17,729 nucleotides of DNA from CAZWVR01 sp964637235 (GTDB taxonomy: Bacteria > Bacteroidota > Bacteroidia > Bacteroidales > S143-33). The stretch covers positions 1 to 17,729 of the forward strand of contig CAZWVR010000044.1 in assembly GCA_964637235.1 (NCBI GenBank). The letters are read 5' to 3'. How positions within the stretch are numbered: position 1 is the stretch's first letter; each line of letters begins with the position of its first letter. The position numbers were made by a program, and so were the translations under genes. Below the pieces are notes generated by a model, which saw only the letters and a program-made list of their open reading frames with translations, was not told where the DNA came from and ran no database searches. Below are positions 6,577 to 15,257 of the stretch, in pieces.

Positions 6577-7378
6577 TTTCATTTGGGAAATCACCAGATT
6601 TTACATCTTCAATGTATTGTTTTACAGATTTAAGTATTTCATCGTGCAAATTATTATACCTGCGTAGGAAACGAGGTGAGAATTCCGTTGTTATTCCGAG
6701 CATATCATGCACAACGAGTACTTGTCCGTCAACGCTCCCGCCAGCTCCTATTCCTATTACTGGGATTTTCAGCATTTTCGCTACTTCTGCACCGAGTTTA
6801 GCAGGTATTTTTTCCAATACCAATGCAAAAATTCCTGTTTTTTCAAGTAGCTTAGCATCTTCTCTAAGTTTATCAGCCTCTTCTTTTGATGTCGCCCTTA
6901 CAGTATAAGTTCCAAATTTATATATTGATTGTGGTGTAAGCCCCAGATGTCCCATAACTGGAATACCAGCTGTAAGTATTCTTTCAACAGATTCAACTAT
7001 TTCACTTCCTCCTTCCATTTTGATAGCATGAGCTCCTGTTTCCTTCATAATTCTTATAGCAGATGACAATGCAAGTTTAGAATTGCCTTGATATGTACCA
7101 AATGGCATATCTACTACAACCATCGCTCTTTTGACTGCTCTAACCACCGACGAAGCATGATAAATCATTTCATCTAAGGTTATAGGAAGCGTTGTTTCAT
7201 ATCCTGCCATAACATTTGCTGCGGAATCGCCGACTAATATAACATCTATACCTGCTTCATCTAAAATCTTCGCAGTGGAATAGTCGTATGCGGTTAGCAT
7301 AGAAATCTTTTCACCTTGATCTTTCATATTTTGCAGAACATGTGTTGTTATTTTTTTAGGTTTTTTATTTTTTTCCAT
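6563..7378 (-). CDS. panB: 3-methyl-2-oxobutanoate (ketopantoate) hydroxymethyltransferase
   Basis: This enzyme makes ketopantoate from 2-oxoisovalerate and methylene-tetrahydrofolate, the first committed step of pantothenate and CoA synthesis. From the chosen start the product is 271 residues, normal for PanB. Seen motifs: MLTAYDYSTAKILDEAG (27-43), Asp51 in VILVGDSAANV and Asp90 in VVVDMPFGTY (metal ligands of the family), Lys120 and Glu122 in HAIKMEGG, MGHLGLTPQS (142-151), the catalytic Glu189 in LVLEKIP, and IGIGAGGSVDGQVLV (208-222). The frame is open back to an ATG at 7471, but the promoter at 7401-7432 places transcription start after that codon and after the ATG at 7399, so ATG 7378 is the likely start. 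The 3' end overlaps the LutA-like gene. Other pan genes are not in the window. Confidence 0.95.
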   Translation of the reverse strand: MEKNKKPKKITTHVLQNMKDQGEKISMLTAYDYSTAKILDEAGIDVILVGDSAANVMAGYETTLPITLDEMIYHASSVVRAVKRAMVVVDMPFGTYQGNSKLALSSAIRIMKETGAHAIKMEGGSEIVESVERILTAGIPVMGHLGLTPQSIYKFGTYTVRATSKEEADKLREDAKLLEKTGIFALVLEKIPAKLGAEVAKMLKIPVIGIGAGGSVDGQVLVVHDMLGITTEFSPRFLRRYNNLHDEILKSVKQYIEDVKSGDFPNENEQY

Positions 7379-7400
7379 CTTAATTTTTTTATGACCCATA

Positions 7401-7432
7401 CAAAAGTGTATTTTTTTTATGATAAAGTCAAA
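7401..7432 (-). promoter_or_regulatory. Promoter for panB
   Basis: On the minus strand TTTG (7429-7432), a 20-nt spacer and CACTTTTG (7401-7408) differ from the Bacteroidota consensus by only one base (CA in place of TA). The predicted start of transcription near 7394 lies between the two upstream in-frame ATGs and the one at 7378, and so decides the panB start. Confidence 0.6.
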
Positions 7433-7593
7433 TTTATATTGCAATAAATTAAATTTTATTTTTCTTTGCATAAACTATGATATCTCTAAAATTGAGGTCA
7501 TTAAGAAAATTAGTTAAAATATTGATTTTCAAGTAAAAATCCGTTTTAATAAAAAACTCAATAAGTTTTTAATATTTTTTAAAACAAATTGTG

Positions 7594-9708
7594 ATGAAAT
7601 TAACAAAAAAGAAACTTAAAAAATATGCACTTGAAATTTTTAAAGATAATCCAAATCAAGCTTTCAATTATAAACAAATAGCTGGCAAACTTGGCTTAAA
7701 CTCTAAACACAAACGAAGACTTCTGATATCCGTCCTCGATGAACTATTAAAAGAAGGTAAACTTCAAGAGGAAAAAAAAGGTAAGTATCGTTATAGAAAA
7801 CTCAAACGCTATGCAGTAGGACGTTTAGAATTCTCCACTCCTTGGGAAGCGTATGTATATTGTAAAGAACTGGACGAAAATGTATATATCCCACTTTCAA
7901 ATATAGACCACGCAATAGTTGGGGATAAAGTAGAAGTATTCATATATGCCAAAAGAAAAAAATCACGACTAATTGGCGAAGTGGTCAAAGTGCTGGAACG
8001 TAGCGATAAGTTAATTGTCGGTACCTTAAAGGTTAGTGATAATTTTGCATTTTTATTAGTTGACCACAAATTTATGCCTTTTGATATATTCATCCCACTG
8101 CAAAAGCTCAACGGGGGCAAAAGTGGAGATAAAGCTGTTGTAAAGATTACAGATTGGCCAGAAGGAGCAAAAAATCCAGTAGGAAAAGTAGTTGATATTT
8201 TAGGTCATACAGGTACACATAACGCCGAGATGAATGCAATACTACTGGAATTCGATTTACCTTATAAATTTCCTGAAAATGTGGAAGCTGCGGCTAAACA
8301 AATACATCGTAAAATACCTAAGCAAGAATATGAAAAAAGACGTGACTTCCGAAATATTTTAACCTTTACAATAGACCCAGCAGATGCTAAGGATTTCGAC
8401 GACGCTTTAAGTTTTAGGCAAATTAGCGAAAATAAATACGAAGTAGGCGTACATATCGCAGATGTAACCTATTATGTAAAAGAAAAAAGTATTATTGACA
8501 AAGAAGCAGAAAAACGCGGCACTTCCGTATATTTAGTTGATAGAGTTGTTCCAATGCTCCCAGAGACACTATCAAACGATATCTGCTCTTTAAACCCTAA
8601 TACCGAAAAATTGACTTTTTCAGTCGTTTTTACGATTGATATAAATGGGAAGCTTTATAAAAGATGGATTGGAGAAACTATTATCAAATCTGATCGCCGT
8701 TTTAATTACGATGAAGTACAAAAAATATTAGATACTGGAAAAGGCGATTACGCTAAACAACTGAAAATCCTTAACACTATTGCTCAAAATTTACGCAAAA
8801 AACGAATTGACAATGGTGCTTTAATTTTTGATAAATTAGAATTAAAATTCAAACTTGATAAAAACGGTAAACCACTGGAAATCTACTATAAAACCTCACG
8901 CCAAGCTGAACAACTTATAGAGGAATTTATGCTACTGGCTAATCGAAAAATTGCAGAAGCCATCGGAAAAGTACGTGGCGATAAAAAACCTAAAACTTTC
9001 GTTTATAGAGTGCACGACGAACCCGATTATGATAAACTGGTCTCATTTAAAAATTTCATTGAAAAATTCGGATATAAAATTGTCCTTAAAAGCCCAAAAA
9101 CTATTGCTAAATCGCTAAATAAAATTTTTATGGAGCTTAACAATAGACCTGAAAAAAATGTAATAGCGAATTATGCTGTTAGATCAATGGCTCGGGCGGT
9201 ATATTCTACGGATAACATCGGGCATTTTGGACTGGCATTTGATTACTACACACATTTCACATCTCCTATAAGACGCTATCCGGATATGATGGTGCATAGA
9301 TTAGTAAAACGTTATTTACTCAAAAAACAACCTTCTGTTGATAAAGAAAAATACGAAGAGAGATGTAAATATGCCTCTGAACGCGAACAACTCGCTATGA
9401 ACGCAGAATGGGCTTCAATAAAATATAAAGCAGTAGAATTTATGTCCGATAAAATCGGCAAAATCTTTGACGGCTTAATATCTGGTATAACAGATTGGGC
9501 TATGTATGTGGAAATTATGAAATACAAAATAGAAGGCACTGTCCTCCTTAGAAATATTGAAGAAGATTTTTATAGCTTTGATGAACTGAATTATCGACTT
9601 ATTGGATTATATACCAATAAAATATATCAAATCGGTGATAAAGTACGAGTGCAAATAATACGCGCTGATATTGAAAAACGTCAATTAGACCTAAAATTAT
9701 TAAGTTAA
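7594..9708 (+). CDS. rnr: Ribonuclease R (RNase II/RNB family exoribonuclease)
   Basis: RNase R is a processive 3'-5' exoribonuclease of the cytoplasm that degrades structured RNA. Domains in order: an N-terminal winged-helix segment (about 1-68), cold-shock-like OB folds (about 70-210; VGRLEFSTPWEAYVY, then VGTLKVSDNFAFLLVD), the RNB catalytic domain (about 245-580) and a C-terminal S1 domain (about 630-704, FDGLISGITDWAMYVEI...). Catalytic acidic residues lie in TIDPADAKDFDDALSF (about 259-274) followed by VGVHIADVTYYV, with the YTHFTSPIRRYPDMMVHR block later. At about 704 residues it is slightly shorter than many relatives and lacks a long basic tail. The frame is open from GTG 7591, but the ATG at 7594 is the better start. 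It heads a plus-strand run of four closely spaced genes. Confidence 0.95.
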   Translation: MKLTKKKLKKYALEIFKDNPNQAFNYKQIAGKLGLNSKHKRRLLISVLDELLKEGKLQEEKKGKYRYRKLKRYAVGRLEFSTPWEAYVYCKELDENVYIPLSNIDHAIVGDKVEVFIYAKRKKSRLIGEVVKVLERSDKLIVGTLKVSDNFAFLLVDHKFMPFDIFIPLQKLNGGKSGDKAVVKITDWPEGAKNPVGKVVDILGHTGTHNAEMNAILLEFDLPYKFPENVEAAAKQIHRKIPKQEYEKRRDFRNILTFTIDPADAKDFDDALSFRQISENKYEVGVHIADVTYYVKEKSIIDKEAEKRGTSVYLVDRVVPMLPETLSNDICSLNPNTEKLTFSVVFTIDINGKLYKRWIGETIIKSDRRFNYDEVQKILDTGKGDYAKQLKILNTIAQNLRKKRIDNGALIFDKLELKFKLDKNGKPLEIYYKTSRQAEQLIEEFMLLANRKIAEAIGKVRGDKKPKTFVYRVHDEPDYDKLVSFKNFIEKFGYKIVLKSPKTIAKSLNKIFMELNNRPEKNVIANYAVRSMARAVYSTDNIGHFGLAFDYYTHFTSPIRRYPDMMVHRLVKRYLLKKQPSVDKEKYEERCKYASEREQLAMNAEWASIKYKAVEFMSDKIGKIFDGLISGITDWAMYVEIMKYKIEGTVLLRNIEEDFYSFDELNYRLIGLYTNKIYQIGDKVRVQIIRADIEKRQLDLKLLS

Positions 9709-9721
9709 AAATCAAATAGTT

Positions 9722-10159
9722 ATGCGTAAAATTAAAGATTTTGTTATTAAAAATTTTGCTACTCTCGAAACAATATTTTCAATCGCATTAGCTATTTCAT
9801 TATGGCTGTTAGTATATAAACAAAATTACTATAAAACTGCAATTACTCTTAGTGTTTTGCTTTTGGCTCTGATTTATCTATTTAAAAGCCTCCAAAGGTG
9901 CGAAAAATTATCATATATAATTGATTGGCTATCTATTCGACAACAATGGCTCTCTTATGCTATTCTTATCTTAGCCATAGGCTCAAAATTGACTTTTAAC
10001 GGTAATAATGCCTTGCTAATTGTCGGAGTACTAATGAATATCATATCTATGGCAATCCTAACCTATCTATTCGCAAAACGAAAAATAGAGTTTAAACTTG
10101 AATATTACATCCGTGCCGTAATATTCCTTTTTCTAAGTTATTATGCTTTTAATTTTTAA
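9722..10159 (+). CDS. Small integral membrane protein, five predicted helices
   Basis: I do not recognise this 145-residue family. Five hydrophobic segments are visible at about 15-33, 38-55, 74-92, 96-117 and 127-144, joined by short loops. Basic residues sit at the N-terminus (MRKIKDF) and after helix 4 (AKRKIEFK). There are no polar catalytic motifs or conserved cysteine patterns. It lies 13 bp after rnr and 11 bp before the DUF4254 gene, in the same operon as a GT9 glycosyltransferase. A role in envelope assembly is a guess from position only. Confidence 0.65.
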   Translation: MRKIKDFVIKNFATLETIFSIALAISLWLLVYKQNYYKTAITLSVLLLALIYLFKSLQRCEKLSYIIDWLSIRQQWLSYAILILAIGSKLTFNGNNALLIVGVLMNIISMAILTYLFAKRKIEFKLEYYIRAVIFLFLSYYAFNF

Positions 10160-10170
10160 AATCTAAGCTT

Positions 10171-10794
10171 ATGGAAAAATTTAATGTTCAAGAATTCAAT
10201 AAAATTTTTGAGCGTGCAATCAAAGATTATCATATTCTTGATGACATTAATCAACAAATGAAAAATCCTTATCCAGAAGGTAGTTTTGAAAATTTATTAT
10301 ACCATAAATGCTTCATTGATACTATTCAATGGCATTTGGAGGATATAATTCGCGACCCTAAAATAGACCCGGCTTATGCACTCCAAATAAAAAGACGCAT
10401 TGATAAACTCAATCAACAACGTACAGATATAGTAGAACTTATAGATGATTACATATTCCAAAACTTCAAAGATAAAAAACCACTACCCGATGCTCGCATA
10501 AATACAGAAACACCTGGCTGGGCTATTGATAGACTCTCTATTTTGAATCTTAAAGTATATCATTGGAAAGAGGAAACTATAAGAAAAGATGCTGATGAAA
10601 AACACAAACAAAAAGCTCAGGAAAAATTAAATATCTTAAATAATCAACTGAAAGATTTAACTTTGGCTATACAAATGCTATTTGAAGATCTAAATAACGG
10701 AAGGGTCATAGCAAAAACTTATAAACAAATGAAAATGTATAACGACCCAGAGCTAAATCCCGTCTTGCGAAAATATAAAACTAATGACCAATAA
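10171..10794 (+). CDS. DUF4254 family protein
   Basis: The 207-residue, mainly helical, soluble protein matches the DUF4254 family as I recall it, through WHLEDIIRDP (54-63) and the hallmark NTETPGWAIDRLSILNLK (111-128) followed by YHWKEE. No signal peptide or membrane helix is seen. Its ATG follows the membrane-protein gene by 11 bp, and its end overlaps the start of the family 9 glycosyltransferase by 11 bp. DUF4254 genes often sit beside glycosyltransferase genes in Bacteroidota, so a role in surface glycan synthesis is reasonable inference; no biochemical activity is known to me. Confidence 0.85.
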   Translation: MEKFNVQEFNKIFERAIKDYHILDDINQQMKNPYPEGSFENLLYHKCFIDTIQWHLEDIIRDPKIDPAYALQIKRRIDKLNQQRTDIVELIDDYIFQNFKDKKPLPDARINTETPGWAIDRLSILNLKVYHWKEETIRKDADEKHKQKAQEKLNILNNQLKDLTLAIQMLFEDLNNGRVIAKTYKQMKMYNDPELNPVLRKYKTNDQ

Positions 10795-11794
10795 AATTTT
10801 AGCCATTCGTTTTTCAGCATTCGGAGATGTAATTATTGCCCATCACGTAATTTGCGCCCTATTAGAACAAAATCCCGATTTAGAAATCCTTTTTCTCACT
10901 AAACCCTTTTTTGCTCAACTATTTAAAGATATCCCCAGATTAGAAACTATCCATTTTAGCAAAGACTTCGATGGATTATTGGGACTATGGCGCCTAAAAA
11001 AATATCTGAAAAAAAATTGGAACTTCTCCATAATCATTGATATCCATAACTCCCTACGCAGCAATATCTTAAAATTCTATTTTCTCTTTGGGAAAAAAAT
11101 CTTTTCTTTTTCAAAAGGTAAAAAAGAAAAACGACAACTAACACGTAAAAAAAATAAATTACTTAAACCCCTGAAACATACTGCTGAACGGTACTGTGAA
11201 GCATTTCGTAAAGCCGGATTTAATTGCAATCTTGCTAATTATAAACCAAGTAGAAACTACTCCATATTCCTACCCAAAGATTTACCCTTTAATAATCAAG
11301 CAAAAATTGTTGGAATAGCTCCATTTGCAAAACATAAACAAAAAACTTATCCCATAGAACTGACTGAACAAGTAATTGAAAAACTAAGCCAAAATTTCTA
11401 TGTTTTGATTTTTGGAGGAGGAGAAAAAGAACTTAAAATAGCTCAAAAATGGGAAAAACAATTTCAAAATGTATTCTCCGTAATTGGCAAATACAATATT
11501 TTTGAGGAAATTGCATTGATAGATAGAACCTTCGCCTTCATTACTATGGATAGTGCAAATATGCATCTGGCTTCTCTTACTAAAACAAATATTATATCTA
11601 TCTGGGGCGCAACTCATCCATACTTAGGATTTTATCCTTTATATGGATATCAAGAAAAACTAACAATAGGAATAGACTTGCCCTGTCGTCCTTGCTCCGT
11701 ATTCGGAAATAAGAAATGCTATCGCGGAGATTTAGCCTGTTTATATCGTATATCCCCTGACTTAATTGTCAATAAAGTAAAACAACTGCTATAA
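10784..11794 (+). CDS. Glycosyltransferase family 9 (heptosyltransferase-like)
   Basis: The 336-residue GT-B enzyme resembles the ADP-heptose:LPS heptosyltransferases. The N-terminal domain opens with KILAIRFSAFGDVIIAHHV (4-22), where Asp15 of the SxxGD motif is the expected catalytic base. The C-terminal nucleotide-binding domain has VGIAPFAKHKQKTYP (176-190), VLIFGGGEKE (207-216) and MDSANMHLASLTKTNIISIWG (255-275 region). Four cysteines near the C-terminus (301, 304, 312, 319; CRPC ... KKCYRGDLAC) form a pattern often seen in Bacteroidota members. It would act at the cytoplasmic face of the inner membrane in lipopolysaccharide or other surface-glycan assembly; donor and acceptor cannot be read from sequence. 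It overlaps the DUF4254 gene by 11 bp, so translation is probably coupled. Confidence 0.9.
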   Translation: MTNKILAIRFSAFGDVIIAHHVICALLEQNPDLEILFLTKPFFAQLFKDIPRLETIHFSKDFDGLLGLWRLKKYLKKNWNFSIIIDIHNSLRSNILKFYFLFGKKIFSFSKGKKEKRQLTRKKNKLLKPLKHTAERYCEAFRKAGFNCNLANYKPSRNYSIFLPKDLPFNNQAKIVGIAPFAKHKQKTYPIELTEQVIEKLSQNFYVLIFGGGEKELKIAQKWEKQFQNVFSVIGKYNIFEEIALIDRTFAFITMDSANMHLASLTKTNIISIWGATHPYLGFYPLYGYQEKLTIGIDLPCRPCSVFGNKKCYRGDLACLYRISPDLIVNKVKQLL

Positions 11795-11831
11795 TTATTA
11801 AACATAGCAAAATTTCATAGATATTTGCTGA

Positions 11832-11839
11832 TATTTTTG
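11832..11839 (+). promoter_or_regulatory. Possible -7 element for gldB
   Basis: TATTTTTG matches TAnnTTTG and would give a leader of about 70 nt before the gldB ATG. No -33 TTTG is present at the right distance, and the region is very AT-rich, so this is only a candidate. Confidence 0.25.
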
Positions 11840-11918
11840 AAATGAATTTACTTTTTATACGTTATTTTAGTGGTGTTTACTCTACATCAATAGATAAAAA
11901 AATTTAAATAAAAAGGCT

Positions 11919-12938
11919 ATGAAACAAAAATACTTGCTATTGATAGTTCTCATTATAGTTATATCATTAGGCTGTAAAAAACGAAAACATCGTGTTTGGA
12001 ACGTTAATGTAGATACTATACAAGTCAACTTAAAAATTAAACGCTATGAATTAGACTTGTTTACCATACCAATAGATAGCTTTTACAAAGAAATACCCCG
12101 TTTACAAAAGGAATACGGAGACTTTTTTAATTTATATAATACACAGCTAATAGGTATTGGTATGCCTACTGAACGAAATTTTTATCAAGGTCTAAGACGA
12201 TTTATGGAATATTGCAATACATTAGATTTATATAATGAAGTTTTAAAAGTATTTCCGCCCCAAGACGATTTTATTCGCAATAGCCTGACAAAAGCATTTA
12301 AATATTACAAATATTATTTTCCGGATAGAAAAATACCGGATATCTATACTTGTATAAGTGGTTTTCAGGTGTCAGTATTTACCACATCTGATTATGTTGG
12401 GATTAGCTTAGATAAATATTTAGGCAGTAATTATGAAATTTACAGTCAAATGTTTGAAAAGTATCTACGTCGTCGTATGTTTAAGCAGATGTTGCCTATT
12501 GATGTAATGCGTGCGTGGCTTATAGCAGAATTCCCATACAACGATACAGTACATAGAAATCTTTTAACAAATATGATATACCAAGGTAGAATACAATATG
12601 CTTTAGACGCAATTTTCCCCGATACCCCAGATACTCTTAAATGGGGATATACTTATCCGCAATGGGCTTGGGCTAATATGTATGAAAAAAACATCTGGGA
12701 TTATCTTGTAGATAGAAAGCTTCTTTTTTCAGATAGTTCTATTGATATAAAAATTTTTACAGGCGAGGCGCCTTTTACTACGGCATTTCATAACAATTCA
12801 GCGCCCCGCTCTGGTACTTTTATAGGTTATAAAATTGTCCAATCCTATATGGATAGACATCCTGAGGTATCCCTTAAAGAGCTTATGGAATGTAACGATT
12901 ATATGAAAATTTACAACGAGTCCTATTACAATCCATAA
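11919..12938 (+). CDS. gldB: Gliding motility lipoprotein GldB
   Basis: GldB is a Bacteroidota cell-envelope lipoprotein needed for gliding in flavobacteria. The 339-residue product has a lipoprotein signal peptide (1-18) ending ISLGC, with Cys19 as the lipidation site followed by the basic run KKRKH. Family features include IKRYELDLF (41-49), ISLDKYLGSNYEIYSQMFEKYL (about 160-182), NLLTNMIYQGRIQYALDAIFPD (around 220), GYTYPQWAWANMYEKNIWDYLV and the late APFTTAFHNNSAPRSGTFIGYKIV block. The protein lacks the acidic residues after Cys that mark surface-exported lipoproteins, so it probably faces the periplasm. An AAAAGG run precedes the ATG. It stands alone with about 124 bp upstream and converges on adk with 3 bp between stops. 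The usual neighbour gldC is absent, and gldB homologues also occur in non-gliding members, so motility is not implied. Confidence 0.9.
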   Translation: MKQKYLLLIVLIIVISLGCKKRKHRVWNVNVDTIQVNLKIKRYELDLFTIPIDSFYKEIPRLQKEYGDFFNLYNTQLIGIGMPTERNFYQGLRRFMEYCNTLDLYNEVLKVFPPQDDFIRNSLTKAFKYYKYYFPDRKIPDIYTCISGFQVSVFTTSDYVGISLDKYLGSNYEIYSQMFEKYLRRRMFKQMLPIDVMRAWLIAEFPYNDTVHRNLLTNMIYQGRIQYALDAIFPDTPDTLKWGYTYPQWAWANMYEKNIWDYLVDRKLLFSDSSIDIKIFTGEAPFTTAFHNNSAPRSGTFIGYKIVQSYMDRHPEVSLKELMECNDYMKIYNESYYNP

Positions 12939-12941
12939 ATT

Positions 12942-13514
12942 TTATAGTTGATCAATAATACTTTTTAATCGTTCAAAAACATCGTCGGGAGTTCCTTCGC
13001 CTGATGTTATATATAACTTAAATTGCTGTTTATAATAATTTTGCACGGGTTCTGTTTTCTCACGATATACTTTTATTCTTTTACGTATAATATTGATATT
13101 CTGATCATCCGTTCTATTTTCCAATTGAGCTCTTTTTCTAAGTCTTTCTATAAGTTCATCAGTATTAACTTGCAATCTGATGCAAGCATCTATTTTCATA
13201 TTATATTTTTCAAGCAACTTATCCAAAGCAACAGCTTGTTCCAATGTTCTTGGGAAACCGTCAAATATAAATCCATTGACATCTAAATTATTTTTAATAA
13301 TATTCTCCATCATCTTTATAATTATATCATCTGGAACAAGTTCACCTTGTTCCATATATTCTTTCGCCTTTTGACCCAGTTCTGTATTATTTTTAAGTTC
13401 GTTTCTGAGGATATCCCCAGTAGAAATATGTTTAAGGCCATAATGTTTTGCAAGCCTTTTTGCCTGTGTACCTTTACCGGCTCCCGGAGGACCAAATAGA
13501 ATTATATTTTTCAT
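12942..13514 (-). CDS. adk: Adenylate kinase, short (LID-less) form
   Basis: Adk interconverts ATP + AMP and 2 ADP in the cytoplasm. From the ATG at 13514 the product is 190 residues. In this numbering it shows the P-loop GPPGAGKGT (8-16), the AMP-binding segment ISTGDILRNEL (30-40), DGFPRT (85-90) and the C-terminal NRTDDQNINIIRKRIKVYREKT block with the catalytic arginines. It has the short lid rather than the long lid with four zinc-binding cysteines; this form is usual in Bacteroidota. The frame is open to a TTG at 13520, but the ATG at 13514 (MKNIILFGPPGAGKGTQ) matches the family start. It is the last gene of the minus-strand run and lies 11 bp after hpt; the two probably share a transcript. 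Its 3' end abuts gldB, so any terminator must lie within gldB. Confidence 0.96.
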   Translation of the reverse strand: MKNIILFGPPGAGKGTQAKRLAKHYGLKHISTGDILRNELKNNTELGQKAKEYMEQGELVPDDIIIKMMENIIKNNLDVNGFIFDGFPRTLEQAVALDKLLEKYNMKIDACIRLQVNTDELIERLRKRAQLENRTDDQNINIIRKRIKVYREKTEPVQNYYKQQFKLYITSGEGTPDDVFERLKSIIDQL

Positions 13515-13525
13515 ATTCAAAAGTT

Positions 13526-14068
13526 TTATTCTGTTATTAAGGTGTAAACATCATTATAATTTCGTCCATAGCCGTTATAATCTAATCCATAACCGACTAT
13601 GAAGTTATTAGGAATTTTTATACCTATGTAGTCTATATTAAAGTTAGCCTTAAATGCCTCAGGTTTAAAAAACAAGGTTGCTATTAAGATTTCTTTGGGT
13701 TCGTATCCTTTCAGTTGTTTGAGTAAGTATTGCATTGTTAGTCCTGTATCAATGATATCTTCTAAAATGACAACTGTCTTATTTTCAATATCTTCACTAA
13801 CTCCAATAAGTCTTTTAACAGTACCAGTAGAATTAGTACCTTGATAAGAAGCGACTTTAAGGAAACTTATTATTGAAGGAAACTTAATTTTTCTATACAG
13901 ATCAGCCGCAAATAAAAAAGCACCATTGAGTATGCCATAAAAAATAACGTCTTTATCTTTGAGGTCGTTATTTATCTTTTCAGCCATTTGACTTATTGCA
14001 GTCTGTATTTGGTCTGATGTAATAAATTTTTTAAACTTTTTGTCCAGTACAGTAATAATTTCAGTCAT
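13526..14068 (-). CDS. hpt: Hypoxanthine phosphoribosyltransferase
   Basis: This purine-salvage enzyme joins hypoxanthine (and usually guanine) to PRPP, giving IMP or GMP. The 180-residue length is typical. The PRPP-binding signature is VVILEDIIDTGLTM (99-112), with the conserved acidic pair Glu103-Asp104. The flexible-loop SYQG occurs at 74-77, and the base-binding end segment is FIVGYGLDYNGYGRN (156-170). The gene sits 4 bp after the M20 amidohydrolase stop and 11 bp before the adk ATG. An hpt-adk pairing is, from memory, recurrent in Bacteroidota. Confidence 0.95.
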   Translation of the reverse strand: MTEIITVLDKKFKKFITSDQIQTAISQMAEKINNDLKDKDVIFYGILNGAFLFAADLYRKIKFPSIISFLKVASYQGTNSTGTVKRLIGVSEDIENKTVVILEDIIDTGLTMQYLLKQLKGYEPKEILIATLFFKPEAFKANFNIDYIGIKIPNNFIVGYGLDYNGYGRNYNDVYTLITE

Positions 14069-14072
14069 TGTA

Positions 14073-15209
14073 TTAGTTTTGAAAGTGTTTATATATATTG
14101 TACATCAGTAAAGCAGCATCGTATAACATAGCATCGGGGAAATCGTAATTTTCTGAATGTAATTGTGTTTTTAAGCCATTTCCCAAAGCGAAATATACGC
14201 CTTTATATTTTATTGTGTAATAACCAAAATCTTCTGCCCATAGAAAAGGCTCTTTTTTTTCTATGACATTAAAACCTGTCTGTTTTGCAATATTTATAAT
14301 TGAATTAGTCAAGTTTGGGTCATTGTATATAGGAGGAGCGTCATCGCTAAATTGTATTTTATATTGTAAATTAAATTGCTTAGCAATTTTTTCTGTGTAA
14401 TCACGTATTAGGGATATAGCTTTATCAAGATCTTCGTATTCATAGCTACGTATAACGAGCCATATTTGGGCATTATCTGGTGTTATTCCCATATTAGGGG
14501 TTCCGATATTAAGAAATGTAAGAGTAATCAGGATTTTGTCTTTAAAATCGGCAGTATATATATCGTATCGGATAAATTTCAGTATTTTTTCTACTGCTTC
14601 GGTTGGGGATATAGCTTCAAATGGATAAGCGGCGTGAGCTTTTTTACCTTTAAAGGTTATTTTAATTCCATTAGTTGCAGCTGTAAAATTTTTATCTTTG
14701 ACAATCAATGTATTGATAGGATATTCTGGCACATTGTGGAAGCCTATAATTATATCTGGCTCTAAATTGTTAAATTGAGGGTCGTTTAAGATTTTAACTG
14801 CACCAGTTAAAGTTTCTTCTTCTGGCTGAAATAGGAGTATTATACGACCTTTTTTAGGTCTATCGTAGGATATAGCTTCTGCCAAAGCTGTGAGTATTGC
14901 TATATGACCGTCGTGTCCGCATTTATGCGATACCCCTTTAACAGCACTTCTATATGGCAATTTAGAATTTGTCTCGTCAATAGGTAAAGCATCTAATTCA
15001 GCTCTGAATATTATTGTTTTACCTTTTTCGCTGCCAGTGAATTCTATTGCTAAGCCATTACCACCAATTTGTGTATATATTTTATCTGGTTGAAACGGTG
15101 ATATAAATTTTATGATCTTTTGTACAGTATTTGCCTCCTTGCCAGAGAGTTCAGGAAATTTATGCAATTTTTGTCTAAAATCTATTATTTTTTTTATGTT
15201 TATATGCAT
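14073..15209 (-). CDS. M20D-family amidohydrolase (N-acyl amino acid hydrolase type)
   Basis: The 378-residue metallo-hydrolase belongs to the family of hippurate hydrolases, aminoacylases and related amidases. Metal-site residues are visible: Cys97-Gly-His99-Asp-Gly-His102 (CGHDGH), Glu130-Glu131 in LLFQPEEE, His158 in GFHNVPEYP, and His351 in LHSENYDFPD. The dimerisation (lid) domain spans about 180-290, with AHAAYP at 191-196. There is no signal peptide, so it is cytoplasmic. It cleaves an N-acyl or N-aminoacyl amide bond; the true substrate cannot be predicted. It lies 48 bp after the siaC-like gene and 4 bp before hpt, so it may be read from either an upstream or its own promoter. Confidence 0.9.
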   Translation of the reverse strand: MHINIKKIIDFRQKLHKFPELSGKEANTVQKIIKFISPFQPDKIYTQIGGNGLAIEFTGSEKGKTIIFRAELDALPIDETNSKLPYRSAVKGVSHKCGHDGHIAILTALAEAISYDRPKKGRIILLFQPEEETLTGAVKILNDPQFNNLEPDIIIGFHNVPEYPINTLIVKDKNFTAATNGIKITFKGKKAHAAYPFEAISPTEAVEKILKFIRYDIYTADFKDKILITLTFLNIGTPNMGITPDNAQIWLVIRSYEYEDLDKAISLIRDYTEKIAKQFNLQYKIQFSDDAPPIYNDPNLTNSIINIAKQTGFNVIEKKEPFLWAEDFGYYTIKYKGVYFALGNGLKTQLHSENYDFPDAMLYDAALLMYNIYKHFQN

Positions 15210-15257
15210 TTGGATTTTTTTATATTCTACCCAATAGTAAACAAATTTTAATACTTT

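Noticed and set aside
7379..7471. N-terminal extension of panB from the ATG at 7471
   Set aside because: A good promoter (7401-7432) lies inside this stretch, and the extra residues are lysine- and isoleucine-rich, unlike PanB; the ATG at 7378 gives a normal-length enzyme.
12939..12960. Possible shared terminator between convergent gldB and adk
   Set aside because: Only 3 bp separate the stop codons, and the only symmetric sequence nearby (TTGATCAA) is too short to call a terminator.
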